A DNA stretch of 64,000 nucleotides from Rubrivivax gelatinosus (GTDB lineage: Bacteria; Pseudomonadota; Gammaproteobacteria; Burkholderiales; Burkholderiaceae_C). Below, piece after piece: positions 1-8,422 of the stretch (position 1 is the first letter of the stretch; every line of letters starts with the position of its first letter). The position numbers and the translations under genes were made by a program. Under the pieces are notes generated by a model. The model did not search any database. It saw only the letters and a list, made by a program, of their open reading frames with translations, and was not told the origin of the DNA. The DNA is taken from positions 1 to 64,000 of the forward strand of contig NZ_NRRU01000016.1 of the NCBI RefSeq assembly GCF_016583785.1. Direction: 5' to 3'.

Positions 1-277
1 TGAACATCTCGAGCATGCGCCGCGTGACGAGGAAGCCACCGAAGACGTTGACCGCGCACAGCGCCACGGCGAGAACGCCCATGGTCTTGCCCAGGTCCGT
101 CTCGGTCAGCGCCGCCGCCAGCATCGCGCCGACGATCACGATCGCCGAGATCGCGTTCGTCACCGCCATCAGCGGCGTGTGCAGGGCCGGCGTCACGTTC
201 CACACCACGTGGTAGCCCACATAAATGGCCAGCACGAAAATGATCAGGTTCGTGACGGTATGGCTGACGATTTCCAT
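1..277 (-). CDS. pntAB: NAD(P) transhydrogenase alpha subunit, membrane part (PntAB), 3' end cut off
   Basis: Encodes the small membrane-embedded piece of proton-translocating transhydrogenase, which couples hydride transfer between NADH and NADP+ to proton flow. The visible 92 residues start at an ATG and contain three hydrophobic stretches (about residues 8-28, 38-60 and 65-85) ending in RRMLEMF, typical of the split-alpha PntA C-terminal domain. The gene runs off the left edge of the window, so its end and the expected pntB lie outside. It starts 11 nt after the pntAA stop, so the two are clearly one operon. An AGGCGGAG-type ribosome site sits just before the ATG. Confidence 0.9.
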   Translation of the reverse strand, partial: MEIVSHTVTNLIIFVLAIYVGYHVVWNVTPALHTPLMAVTNAISAIVIVGAMLAAALTETDLGKTMGVLAVALCAVNVFGGFLVTRRMLEMF

Positions 278-288
278 CTCCGCCTCCT

Positions 289-1419
289 TCAGTTCTTCTT
301 CAACTCGCCGCCCTGCGCCATCAGGCAGGCAGCCACGATGTCGTCGTCGGCCGGGATCGCGAACGCGCCCTCCTTCGTCACGACCAGCTTGAGAAAATCG
401 AGCACGTTGCGCGCGTACAGGCTCGAGCTGTCGGCCGCGACAAGCGCCGGCAGATTGGTCTCGCCGATGATCGTCACGCCGTGCTTCTTCACCGTCTGCC
501 CGGTCTCGGTCAGCGGGCAGTTGCCGCCGACACCGTCCGGGCCGCGGCCCGCGGCCATGTCGACGATCACCGAGCCCGGCTTCATGCTCTTGACCATCTC
601 CTCGGTGATCAGCACCGGCGCGGCGCGCCCGGGGATCAGGGCCGTCGAGATGACGATGTCGGCCTGCGCCACACGCTTGGCGACCTCGACCTTCTGGCGC
701 TCGAGCCAGCTCGGCGGCATCGGCCGCGCGTAGCCGCCCACGCCTTCGGCCGCTTCCTTCTCTTCGGGCGTCTCGTAAGGCACCTCGATGAACTTGGCGC
801 CCAGCGACTCGACCTGCTCCTTGACGCTGGGGCGGACGTCGGACGCTTCGATGACCGCACCCAGCCGCTTGGCCGTCGCGATCGCCTGCAGACCGGCCAC
901 GCCCACACCCAGGATCACGACACGTGCGGCCTTGATCGTGCCGGCCGCCGTCATCAGCATCGGGAACAGGCGCTGGTAGCGGTCGGCCGCCATCATCACG
1001 GCCTTGTAGCCGCCGATGTTGGCCTGGCTGGACAGCACGTCCATGCTCTGCGCACGCGTCGTGCGTGGCGCGGCTTCGAGCGCGAACGCGGTCAGCCCTG
1101 CACTCGCCAAGGCCTGCAGCCCGGGCTTGTCGAAGGGGTTGAGCATGCCCACCAGCACCGCGCCCGGCTTCATCAGCGCGAGTTCGTCGGCGTCCGGGCT
1201 CCTGACCTTGAGCACCAGCTCGGCAGCCAGCGCACCCGCGCGGTCCGTGATCTCCGCACCGACGGCCGCATACGCTTCGTCGGGTGCGCTTGCCGCCACC
1301 CCCGCGCCGCTCTGCACCTTCACGGTGTGGCCCTGGGCCTTCAGTTTTTTCGCCGTCTCCGGGGTGACGGCGACCCGGGTTTCCCCGAGGTACGTCTCCA
1401 ACGGCACTCCGATGTTCAT
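289..1419 (-). CDS. pntAA: NAD(P) transhydrogenase subunit alpha, soluble NAD-binding part (PntAA)
   Basis: 376 residues, the soluble NAD(H)-binding domain I of transhydrogenase (alanine dehydrogenase/PntA fold). It begins MNIGVPLETYLGETRVAV and carries the Rossmann motif GVGVAG followed by an acidic ASDVR end, as expected for NAD binding. In this split architecture the membrane part is the next gene (PntAB). The chosen ATG has a GAGGAG ribosome site about 9 nt upstream; a longer reading frame upstream to 1491 has no such signal and adds non-homologous residues. A Crp/Fnr-type regulator is divergent, with about 170 nt between the starts. Confidence 0.93.
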   Translation of the reverse strand: MNIGVPLETYLGETRVAVTPETAKKLKAQGHTVKVQSGAGVAASAPDEAYAAVGAEITDRAGALAAELVLKVRSPDADELALMKPGAVLVGMLNPFDKPGLQALASAGLTAFALEAAPRTTRAQSMDVLSSQANIGGYKAVMMAADRYQRLFPMLMTAAGTIKAARVVILGVGVAGLQAIATAKRLGAVIEASDVRPSVKEQVESLGAKFIEVPYETPEEKEAAEGVGGYARPMPPSWLERQKVEVAKRVAQADIVISTALIPGRAAPVLITEEMVKSMKPGSVIVDMAAGRGPDGVGGNCPLTETGQTVKKHGVTIIGETNLPALVAADSSSLYARNVLDFLKLVVTKEGAFAIPADDDIVAACLMAQGGELKKN

Positions 1420-1589
1420 GACCACAGTTCTCCTCGGAAGACAGGGCCTGACGGCCGCCGTCTCCGGTGTATTACGTATCTCACGATGCACCCGCTATTT
1501 CATCCAAACAGTGGATAAGGCGAGGCGCTCGCACTAGACTGACGTGCCGCCTGCGCAGGGCGGCGCAGGCAACCGCAGTACGGCATCAG

Positions 1590-2375
1590 GTGGACACCGC
1601 CAAGCTTCTCGAACTGCCCCTGATGAGGGGCTTCTCGCAACCGCTGCGGCACGCAATCGCCGACGGTTCCAAGGTCCGGACCTACCCGAGCAACTCGGTC
1701 GTGTTCCCGCAGGGCACGCACCCCGGTGGCGTGGTCTACACGCTCACCGGCATGCTGTTCTCGTGGATCTCGAACGCCGAGGACGAACGCATCCTGCTGA
1801 CGCATTTCCATCCGGACCGCCTGCTGCTCGTGAACAACACGCTGCAGCATAGGCCGCTGGATTTCGAGCTCTACGCCGTCACGCGCGTCGAGCTGCTGCT
1901 GATCCCCAGCCACGTGTTCGTGCACCTGCTGGAACACTTTCCCGAGTTCCAGGCCTTCGTCATCAATGGCCTGGGCCAGACGCTGGACGACATGCGGCTG
2001 GCGCTGCGCACGCACAAGGCGGGCAGCAAGGAGCAGTGTGTCGCCCAGTTCCTGGTGCACTGCTGCGGCTGGAGCGCGATCCCGCAGCAGCAGTTGCCGT
2101 TCTCGATCGAGTTCATCTCCGACTGCCTGCGCCTGTCGCGTCCCTTCGTCGCCAAGACGCTCAAGCGCTTCGCGCAACTGGGCATCATGGGTTCGAAGTA
2201 CGGCAAGACCATCGTGCTCGACCTGGAAAGGCTGCGCGACATCGCCGCCAACGGTCTGCACCACCTGGAGCAGACCGTTGCCGATGCCGCCGATCCGGAC
2301 ACGCCGGATCTGGCGGACACGGCCGAGGCGGGCAGGCTGCCGCACGACGGCTCCAACTTCAGGCTTGACGCCTGA
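1590..2375 (+). CDS. Crp/Fnr family transcriptional regulator
   Basis: About 261 residues with an N-terminal cyclic-nucleotide-binding-type beta barrel (roughly residues 15-135) and a C-terminal winged helix (about 160-230, containing LRLSRPFVAKTLKRF as the recognition region). No N-terminal cysteine cluster is present, so it is not an oxygen-sensing FNR, and the effector is unknown. The start is uncertain: GTG at 1590 is used here because upstream residues look non-homologous, but an in-frame ATG at 1467 or 1623 is possible. It is divergent from pntAA and convergent with the BKACE gene, whose stop overlaps its 3' end by 17 nt. Either neighbouring operon could be its target. Confidence 0.8.
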   Translation: MDTAKLLELPLMRGFSQPLRHAIADGSKVRTYPSNSVVFPQGTHPGGVVYTLTGMLFSWISNAEDERILLTHFHPDRLLLVNNTLQHRPLDFELYAVTRVELLLIPSHVFVHLLEHFPEFQAFVINGLGQTLDDMRLALRTHKAGSKEQCVAQFLVHCCGWSAIPQQQLPFSIEFISDCLRLSRPFVAKTLKRFAQLGIMGSKYGKTIVLDLERLRDIAANGLHHLEQTVADAADPDTPDLADTAEAGRLPHDGSNFRLDA

Positions 2376-3207
2376 GCTGCAGGATCTCGCGCGCCTCGTC
2401 CGGCGTCGCGACTTCCTTGTCGACCTCGGCCGCCAGGCGCTTGACGCGCTCGACGAACTCGACGTTGCTCTTCGCCAGCTGGCCCTTGCGGTAGAAGATG
2501 TTGTCTTCCATGCCGACGCGCACGTGGCCGCCCAGCGCCAGGCAGGCGAGCTGGATCGGCAGATGGCCCTTGCCTATGCCCAGGCCGCCCCAGGTGAAGT
2601 CCTCGCCCACGGCCTCGCGGCAGGTGTCCAGCAGGAACATCAGGTTGCGCACTTCGGCCGTCATGCCGCCGGGCGCGCCGAGCACGAACTGGAAGTGCGG
2701 CCGATGCTGCAGCAGGCCTTTGCGGCGGTAGTAGGCGATGTTGTAGATCATCCCGGCGTCGAAGATCTCGTACTCGGGCTTGACGCCGCAGGCCGCGGTC
2801 TCGATCGCCAGCTTCTCCAGGAAACGCGGGCTGTTCTCGAAGATCGTCGAGTGCGCCCAGTTCATCGTGCCGGCGTCGAAGGAGCAGATCTCCGGGCGCA
2901 GCTGCTGGAACGGCTTCATCCGGATCTCGTCGGTGAGGCCCAGGCCGCCGGAGGTCGTCAGGTTGATGACGATGTCCGCACGGGCGCGCACCAGGCGCAC
3001 GGTCTCGGCGAACTTGTCGAAGTCCATCGAGGCCTTGCCTTCGTCGTTGCGCACGTGGATGTGCGCGATCGAGGCCCCCGCCTCCCAGCAGCGCACGATC
3101 TCGTCGGCTTCTTCCTGCGGCGTCAGCGGGATGTACGGCGTGTCGGCCTTGCTCGGCCACGCACCGGTGCACGCGACGGTGCAGATCACTTTGTTGCTGA
3201 GGTTCAT
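2359..3207 (-). CDS. BKACE family beta-keto acid cleavage enzyme (DUF849)
   Basis: 282 residues of the BKACE (3-keto-5-aminohexanoate cleavage) family. Members condense a beta-keto acid with acetyl-CoA and release acetoacetate plus a new acyl-CoA, using a zinc ion. The His-x-His zinc motif is visible as H49/H51 in ASIAHIHVRN, and the third ligand is probably the Glu of HVRVGMEDN near residue 230. It is the last gene of a minus-strand cluster; the CoA-transferase encoded upstream could activate the acetoacetate produced. The substrate side chain cannot be read from sequence. A repeat element and about 215 nt separate it from the preceding cyclase gene, so it may have its own promoter. Confidence 0.9.
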   Translation of the reverse strand: MNLSNKVICTVACTGAWPSKADTPYIPLTPQEEADEIVRCWEAGASIAHIHVRNDEGKASMDFDKFAETVRLVRARADIVINLTTSGGLGLTDEIRMKPFQQLRPEICSFDAGTMNWAHSTIFENSPRFLEKLAIETAACGVKPEYEIFDAGMIYNIAYYRRKGLLQHRPHFQFVLGAPGGMTAEVRNLMFLLDTCREAVGEDFTWGGLGIGKGHLPIQLACLALGGHVRVGMEDNIFYRKGQLAKSNVEFVERVKRLAAEVDKEVATPDEAREILQLRRQA

Positions 3208-3350
3208 GTCAGTCTTTCCGTCGTTCGACCGAGCACCCGCGAGAGCCCGGCCGGCCAGCCCCGCGCCCGCCAACGGACGCGGCACCGGCAGATGTTCAGC
3301 AGCGCCTCGCTAACCGTCCGGGCCCTGCCGAACGAGTCAAGCTGCCGCAG

Positions 3351-3420
3351 TGGCCCGGCTTTGCCGGGTCACTTGCGGCGCCCCCTTGAGGGGGAGCGCC
3401 GAAGGCGCTTCGGGGGTGGG
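3351..3420. repeat. GC-rich intergenic hairpin repeat, copy A
   Basis: Directly 3' of the cyclase gene. Three successive inverted repeats: GGCCCGGC-TTT-GCCGGG, then GCCCCCTTGAGGGGG, then AGCGCCGAAGGCGCT ending in GGGGG. The same order of blocks occurs at 56342-56413, so it is a dispersed intergenic repeat. Each copy could act as a Rho-independent-like stop or an mRNA-stabilising element. Confidence 0.6.
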
Positions 3421-3422
3421 CC

Positions 3423-4223
3423 TTAATAAGTGCCGTACTTGTAGACGCGATCGGGCACGGGATTCAGGTCGTCCTCGTCGATCTCGGCGACCAGGCGCAC
3501 CCACGAGCCGTCGCCCATGTACCAGCGGATCGGGAAGCCCATGATCTTGAAGCGCTTGCCGACCACCTTCTCGATGTCGCCGCCGACGTTCTCGTAGCCC
3601 ATGATCCCGTTGCCCAGGATCAGGTTGTGGCACGGTTCCCATTCGGGGAAGTCGTCCTTGACCTCGCGGCCGGTGCGCTCGCGGTACTCGTCCATCAGGC
3701 GCGGCACCAGCGGGCCGGTGCCGTGCGGGCCGATGGCGGTGTGCAGCGGGTGGTCCAGCGCCTGCTGGTCGACGCCGACGGCCTTCACGCCCTTCTTGAC
3801 GAACCATTCGCCGGCGCTGCGGCCCAGGCCCGGCGCGTAGTGGTAGTACTTGGTGTTGTCGCCGTAGTACTTGTGCCAGCCGGTGTGCACGATGACGATG
3901 TCGCCCGGGCGGATTTCCGGGGTCGCCTTCTCGAGGTCTTCACCGGTGATCACGCCCCACTCGGGCTTCTCGATGTGCACGCACACCGCGTCGCCGTAGT
4001 ACTTGTCGAGCGGGATCTCGTGCGTGAACTCCTTGCCTTCGACCACGTGCGCCGGCGAGTCGGCGTGGGTCGAGCAGTGCATCGTCGCGGTGATCTGCTG
4101 CGTCAGCACGCCCGACTTGGCCATGTAGTGCAGCTTGCTGATCTGCGGTGCTTGGAAATACGGCCACAGCGGCGAGGTTGCGCCGAACGGGTGGCTGAGG
4201 TCCACGAGTACTTTCTTGCCCAT
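3423..4223 (-). CDS. Cyclase family protein (kynurenine-formamidase-like metal hydrolase)
   Basis: 266 residues of the cyclase/KynB-like fold, whose members hydrolyse amide or lactone bonds with bound metal. The signature H-x3-H-x-D-x3-H is present as H49, H53, D55 and H59 (MHCSTHADSPAH). The chain starts MGKKVLVDLSHPF, where the SHPF segment is typical of the family N-terminus. It sits between an SDR and a BKACE gene in a catabolic cluster, which suggests ring opening or deacylation of the substrate rather than kynurenine breakdown; no kynurenine or tryptophan genes are nearby. The substrate is unknown. Confidence 0.85.
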   Translation of the reverse strand: MGKKVLVDLSHPFGATSPLWPYFQAPQISKLHYMAKSGVLTQQITATMHCSTHADSPAHVVEGKEFTHEIPLDKYYGDAVCVHIEKPEWGVITGEDLEKATPEIRPGDIVIVHTGWHKYYGDNTKYYHYAPGLGRSAGEWFVKKGVKAVGVDQQALDHPLHTAIGPHGTGPLVPRLMDEYRERTGREVKDDFPEWEPCHNLILGNGIMGYENVGGDIEKVVGKRFKIMGFPIRWYMGDGSWVRLVAEIDEDDLNPVPDRVYKYGTY

Positions 4224-4308
4224 GATGAATCCAGTTTGGTGTTGAGACAGGCCGCCGCGGGGGCCGGGCCCCGAGGGAGGAGCGGCGGCGAAACGAAAAG
4301 GGCGGTCC

Positions 4309-5097
4309 TCAGCCCGCGGTACAGCCGCCGTCGACGTAGACGATCTGGCCAGTGATGAAGTCCGAGGCCGGCGAGCACAGGTAGACCGTGGTGCCGACCA
4401 TGTCGATCACTTCGGCGGCGCGGCCCATCGGGATGCGGTCGAGGAAGATCTTCTTCAGCTTCTCGTCTTCCAGGACTTCCTGCGTCAGCGGCGTCCAGAA
4501 GATCGTCGGCGCGACGGCGTTGACGTTGACGCCGTACTTGGCCCATTCGGTGGCCAGCTGCTTGGTCATCAGGTTGACCGCGCCCTTGCTGGTGCCGTAG
4601 GCCGCGTAGCCGCCCGGGTGGCCGGCGAAGGCACGCACCGAGGAGGTGTTGACGATCTTGCCGCTCTTCTGGCGCACGAAGATCTCGCCGAACACCTTGC
4701 AGGGGATGAAGGTGCCGGTGACGTTGGCTTCGATGACCTTGCGGAAGTCCTCGACCGGGAACTTCTCGGCCGGGTGCCGGCGCGCGATGCCGGCGATGTT
4801 GACCAGCAGGTCGACGCGGCCGAACTGCGTCAGCACCTTGTCGGCCAGCGCCTGCACCGAGGCTTCGTCGGTGACGTCGCTGGTGATGGCCACGGCCTTG
4901 CCGCCGGCCTCCTCGACCTGCGCCACGGCCTTCTGCAGCGTCTCCAGCGTGCGGCCGGTGACGACCACCGTCGCGCCGTGCACGGCCAGGCCGCGCGCCA
5001 CGCCTTCACCCAGCGAGCCGGCACCACCGGTGACGACGGCCACCTTGCCCGTGAGGTCGAACAGAGCCTTCACGCGTTGATCCCATTGACGGTCCAT
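4309..5097 (-). CDS. SDR family NAD(P)-dependent oxidoreductase
   Basis: 262 residues, a classical short-chain dehydrogenase. The cofactor motif is TGGAGSLGEG (residues 23-32), with NIAG at about 100-103, catalytic Ser about 152, Tyr167 and Lys171 in YGTSK, and a C-terminal GQIVYVDGGCTAG typical of the family. The acidic or basic cofactor selector cannot be assigned with certainty. In context it probably oxidises a hydroxy acid to the beta-keto acid used by BKACE. It follows the cupin gene by 14 nt and precedes the cyclase gene by about 85 nt. Confidence 0.9.
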   Translation of the reverse strand: MDRQWDQRVKALFDLTGKVAVVTGGAGSLGEGVARGLAVHGATVVVTGRTLETLQKAVAQVEEAGGKAVAITSDVTDEASVQALADKVLTQFGRVDLLVNIAGIARRHPAEKFPVEDFRKVIEANVTGTFIPCKVFGEIFVRQKSGKIVNTSSVRAFAGHPGGYAAYGTSKGAVNLMTKQLATEWAKYGVNVNAVAPTIFWTPLTQEVLEDEKLKKIFLDRIPMGRAAEVIDMVGTTVYLCSPASDFITGQIVYVDGGCTAG

Positions 5098-5111
5098 GTC
5101 TTTCTCCTCTT

Positions 5112-5453
5112 TCAGCTGTTCATGGCCACCACCAGCATGCTGGCGGGGTAGTTGGTCTTGTTGATCACCGAGCGGCCCTCGAAGGGCGCCAGGAACACGG
5201 CGTCGCCGGCACGCACCGTCTGTTCGCCTTCCTTGGTCTTGATGACGAGCTCACCCGAGATGACGTAGTAAAGCTTCTCGGTCGGCGAGTCCTCGTAGGC
5301 CCAGTCGGCGCCGCCGCCGGGCAGGAAGTGCGACATGCCGCACCAGAACTTCTCCGCGCCCGTGAGCGCCTTGTCGCTGAGCTTCAGCGCCACCATGCCG
5401 TTGTGCAGCGGGGGGTTGTAGGCTTTGGCCGCCGCCACGTTCGTGACCTTCAT
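5112..5453 (-). CDS. Cupin domain protein lacking the usual metal histidines
   Basis: 113 residues, a single-domain cupin. Both conserved cupin motifs can be aligned (GADWAYEDSPTEKLYYVISG and GDAVFLAPFEGRSVINKTN), but the histidines that normally bind metal are replaced (WAY in motif 1, V in motif 2), so it is probably not a conventional metal dioxygenase. It overlaps the 3' end of the CoA-transferase B gene by 4 nt (ATGA), so translation is coupled. Possible roles are small-molecule binding or non-metal isomerisation in the same pathway; this is inference from position only. Confidence 0.82.
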   Translation of the reverse strand: MKVTNVAAAKAYNPPLHNGMVALKLSDKALTGAEKFWCGMSHFLPGGGADWAYEDSPTEKLYYVISGELVIKTKEGEQTVRAGDAVFLAPFEGRSVINKTNYPASMLVVAMNS

Positions 5454-6130
5454 TGCTCTAACTCCTCTTCACCGAAAGTCTTGAGATCGAGCGCGACCGC
5501 AAGCCGCGCCCCCGTCGTTTGCATGACTTCGTCGACCGTCGTGTCGACGGCGATCTCGGTCAGCAGGGGTCCGTCGGCGGTCATCGCGATGACCGCCTTT
5601 TCCGTCACGATCAGGTCGACGACAGCGACCGCCGTGAGGGGCAGGGAGCAGCGTTGGAGGACGCGCGGCCTGCCGTTCTTGTCGCAGTGCTCCATCGCGA
5701 CGATGACGCGGCGCGCCCCCGTCACGAGGTCCATCGCACCGCCCATTCCCGGCACCAGCTTGCCGGGCACGATCCAGTTGGCCAGGTTGGCCTCGGCGTC
5801 GACTTCGAGCGCGCCGAGCACGGTCACGTCGACGTGGCCGCCGCGGATGATCGTGAACGACATCGCGCTGTCGAAGTAGACGGCGCCGGGCAGTTCGCCC
5901 ACCGGCTGGCCGCCGGCGTTGGTGATGTCAGGGTCTATCTCTTCCTGCTGCGTCGGCGCCGGGCCCACGCCCAGCATGCCGTTCTCGGACTGGAAGACGA
6001 CGCCCAGTTCGTCGGGCACGAAGTTGACGACCGCAGTCGGCAGGCCGATGCCCAGGTTCACCAGGTCGCCGCTCTTGAGTTCGCGCGCGACGCGGCGCGC
6101 GATGCGCCGCCGGATCAGGTTCTTGTCCAT
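5450..6130 (-). CDS. 3-oxoacid CoA-transferase subunit B (AtoA-like)
   Basis: 226 residues, the beta subunit of a type I CoA-transferase. The catalytic glutamate is E49 in SENGMLGVGP, which forms the glutamyl-CoA intermediate in this family. It follows subunit A with overlapping stop and start (TGATG), the usual arrangement for the heteromer. With a BKACE in the same cluster, activation of acetoacetate to acetoacetyl-CoA is the natural role. Substrate choice between acetate, succinate and other CoA donors cannot be told from sequence. Confidence 0.92.
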   Translation of the reverse strand: MDKNLIRRRIARRVARELKSGDLVNLGIGLPTAVVNFVPDELGVVFQSENGMLGVGPAPTQQEEIDPDITNAGGQPVGELPGAVYFDSAMSFTIIRGGHVDVTVLGALEVDAEANLANWIVPGKLVPGMGGAMDLVTGARRVIVAMEHCDKNGRPRVLQRCSLPLTAVAVVDLIVTEKAVIAMTADGPLLTEIAVDTTVDEVMQTTGARLAVALDLKTFGEEELEQ

Positions 6131-6792
6131 CAGCGCCGCTCCCCTTGGACGAGGTGGTCGACGAAGATGCCGGGCAGCTGGAAGTCGTCGCCGCAGCCGT
6201 AGCCGATCTCGACGATCTCCTGCGCCTCGCAGACGACGATGTCGGCCGCGGTCGCCATCGTCGGGTTGAAGTTCTTCGTCGTCTTGAAGAAGGCCGAGTT
6301 GCCGGCCGCATCCGAGCGCGAGCTGCGGATGAAGGCGATGTCGGCGCGCAGCGGCGTCTCGACCAGGAAGTCGCGCTCGCCGACCCGCACGCGCGCCTTG
6401 CCGGTCTCGACGACGGTGCCCAGGCCGGTGGGCGTCAGCACCCCGCCGAGACCGGCGCCGTGGGCGCGGATGCGTTCGATCAGCGTGCCCTGGGGCACGA
6501 GTTCGACCTCGAGCACGCCGTCGGACATCTGGCGGCCGGTTTCGGGATTGGTGCCGATGTGCGAGGCGATGACCTTGCGCACCTGGCGGTTGGCGACCAG
6601 CTTGCCGACGCCGCGGTCGACGAAGCCGGTGTCGTTGGCGATGATCGTCAGATCGCGCCGGCCGCTGGCGACCAGCGCGTCGACGATGGCTTCCGGCGTG
6701 CCGACCGCCATGAAGCCGCCGATCATCACCGTCATCCCGTCCTCGACGAGGGCCGCCGCGTCGGCGGCCGTGATCAGGGGTTTGGAGATCAT
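6130..6792 (-). CDS. 3-oxoacid CoA-transferase subunit A (AtoD-like)
   Basis: 220 residues, the alpha subunit of a type I CoA-transferase. The N-terminal glycine-rich CoA-binding segment MIGGFMAVGTPE and the central VRVGERDFLVETPLRADIA block are characteristic of the AtoD group. The stop overlaps the subunit B start by one base. An inverted repeat lies between this gene and the upstream MFS gene, so levels of the two may differ although they are co-oriented 82 nt apart. Confidence 0.92.
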   Translation of the reverse strand: MISKPLITAADAAALVEDGMTVMIGGFMAVGTPEAIVDALVASGRRDLTIIANDTGFVDRGVGKLVANRQVRKVIASHIGTNPETGRQMSDGVLEVELVPQGTLIERIRAHGAGLGGVLTPTGLGTVVETGKARVRVGERDFLVETPLRADIAFIRSSRSDAAGNSAFFKTTKNFNPTMATAADIVVCEAQEIVEIGYGCGDDFQLPGIFVDHLVQGERR

Positions 6793-6846
6793 GGTTTCTA
6801 CTTGGTTTTCCGACCGGGAGCGGCGGGCTCGTCGCGCCGCGGTCGG

Positions 6847-6877
6847 TGAATATCAGGAGTTGGCCTCTGGATATTCA
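6847..6877 (-). promoter_or_regulatory. Inverted repeat overlapping the MFS stop codon
   Basis: TGAATATC and GATATTCA form an 8-bp inverted repeat with a 15-nt spacer, and the outer arm contains the stop codon of the MFS gene. It is AT-rich in a very GC-rich setting and lies before the CoA-transferase A gene. It could be a partial terminator, a processing or stability hairpin, or a regulator site. Confidence 0.35.
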
Positions 6878-8206
6878 GTGGGCGTAGCCCGCGTCATTCG
6901 CATCGACCCGGCCCTTGCATTCGGTGGTGATGAAGAAGATCAGCACGGCACCGACGAAGTCGAGGAAGATGAAGAAGATGTAGGCGGCGTCGAAGTCGCC
7001 GGTCCATTTCAGGCTGGCGGCGATGACGGCGAAGCACATCACCCGGAAGAGGCAGGCGATCGTCGAGATCACGCGGTTCGCGGCGGCGAAGTCATAACGC
7101 CCGTAAACCGACCCGACCTGCGACGTCGCGAGTTCCTTGATACCCGCGATGCTGGCACCCACCATCAGCAGCGTGAAATACGTGAAGGTATCGCTGCCGC
7201 GCACCAGGAGACAGGCGTGGGTGGCCGCGAAGAAGAACGCGTAGGCGATGCTGGTGCGGCGCGTGCCGAATTTCACGTCGGCCCAGCCCCAGAAGTAGCT
7301 GAAGATCGCGCAGAACAGTGCCGCAGTCGTGAACATCATGATCGCGGTCTGCTTGTCATAGCCCACCGAAATCAATCGCGGGATCAGCTGGCTGACCACA
7401 CCGATATCCACCAGCCAGAGCACGCCATAACCCACCGAGATCAGCCACATGTCGCGGTCGCGCAGCAGCACGGGCAGCGTGAACGGGCTCTTGTGCTCGT
7501 TGAACTCGCGCAGGTTTTCTGCCATCGCCTCCTTGGACAACTGCTCGTTGTCAGGCGAGCAGCCGAGTTCCTCGGGGGTGTTGCGGACCCAGAAGAAGGA
7601 AACGATGCCGAAGACGATGAGAACGCCGCCGACGACCGCGTAGGTATCCTGGACACCGAATCGGCTGAACAGCATGACCATCAGCGGGACGAGCGTCGCG
7701 GTACACAGCGACATACCCATGGTGGCCCAGCCCAGAGCCAGGCCCTTTTTCCGCGGGAACCAGGTCGTGAGCAGCGTGCCGGGCACGTTGAAACAGGTTC
7801 CGGTGGCCAGGAAGTTGATCAGCGTGAGGCCGATCGCATATTCCATCGGGGTCGTCACGCGGCCGAACCAGATCATCGTCGCGCCGAGGCAGACCAAACC
7901 CCCGACGGCGACCAGGCGGGCGCCTTTGCGGTTGATCATCTCGGCGATCAGGAACGAGCCGAGTACCCCCAGCCAGCCTGCCGGCGTCGAGAATGCGAGC
8001 AGCGTCGCATAATCCCAGCCGTGGAGATCGACGAAACTCTCGACGATGACGTTGAGGCCATCCGCGGTCCAGGCCGCGAAGTTGTAGTACATCAGCAGGC
8101 TGAAGCCGATCATGCTCCAGCCCCAACCGCCGAAATTATTCGCGCCGGTTTTCTTCTTGTTTGGTGGAGTCGCTTGGGACCCCCCAAGCGTGCCGTGTGC
8201 GCCCAT
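6875..8206 (-). CDS. MFS transporter (oxalate/formate-antiporter-like)
   Basis: 443 residues with about twelve hydrophobic segments, a basic loop after TM2 (EMINRKGARL) and a central hydrophilic loop (about residues 210-245), the usual major facilitator plan. The long soluble N-terminus and composition resemble the OFA (oxalate/formate antiporter) branch, but no substrate motif is decisive. It is the first gene of the cluster that ends with BKACE, so it probably imports the compound degraded there. The start at 8206 has an AGGAG-type site (GAGGAGAAAACAG) upstream. Confidence 0.88.
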   Translation of the reverse strand: MGAHGTLGGSQATPPNKKKTGANNFGGWGWSMIGFSLLMYYNFAAWTADGLNVIVESFVDLHGWDYATLLAFSTPAGWLGVLGSFLIAEMINRKGARLVAVGGLVCLGATMIWFGRVTTPMEYAIGLTLINFLATGTCFNVPGTLLTTWFPRKKGLALGWATMGMSLCTATLVPLMVMLFSRFGVQDTYAVVGGVLIVFGIVSFFWVRNTPEELGCSPDNEQLSKEAMAENLREFNEHKSPFTLPVLLRDRDMWLISVGYGVLWLVDIGVVSQLIPRLISVGYDKQTAIMMFTTAALFCAIFSYFWGWADVKFGTRRTSIAYAFFFAATHACLLVRGSDTFTYFTLLMVGASIAGIKELATSQVGSVYGRYDFAAANRVISTIACLFRVMCFAVIAASLKWTGDFDAAYIFFIFLDFVGAVLIFFITTECKGRVDANDAGYAH

Positions 8207-8422
8207 CTGTTTTCTCCTCGTGTCATGGCCCCTGAATGGGGTCCGGTGAATTCATCTTCGGATTTACTTGGGACGGCCACACGATATCGCCGCGGCTCGC
8301 GCCGTTCGGGCGCGAACTGTCATCGCTTGACATTGCGTTTTTGATCTGCCGCAAAGTCGGATTCGCGCTGCGCGAAGCGCGACTTGCCGCCGCGCAAGGG
8401 GCTGGCGGGCCGCCGCGGCGCC

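Noticed and set aside
6239-8344. Long plus-strand open frame opposite the MFS and CoA-transferase genes
   Set aside because: No domain; the minus-strand frames encode clear families.
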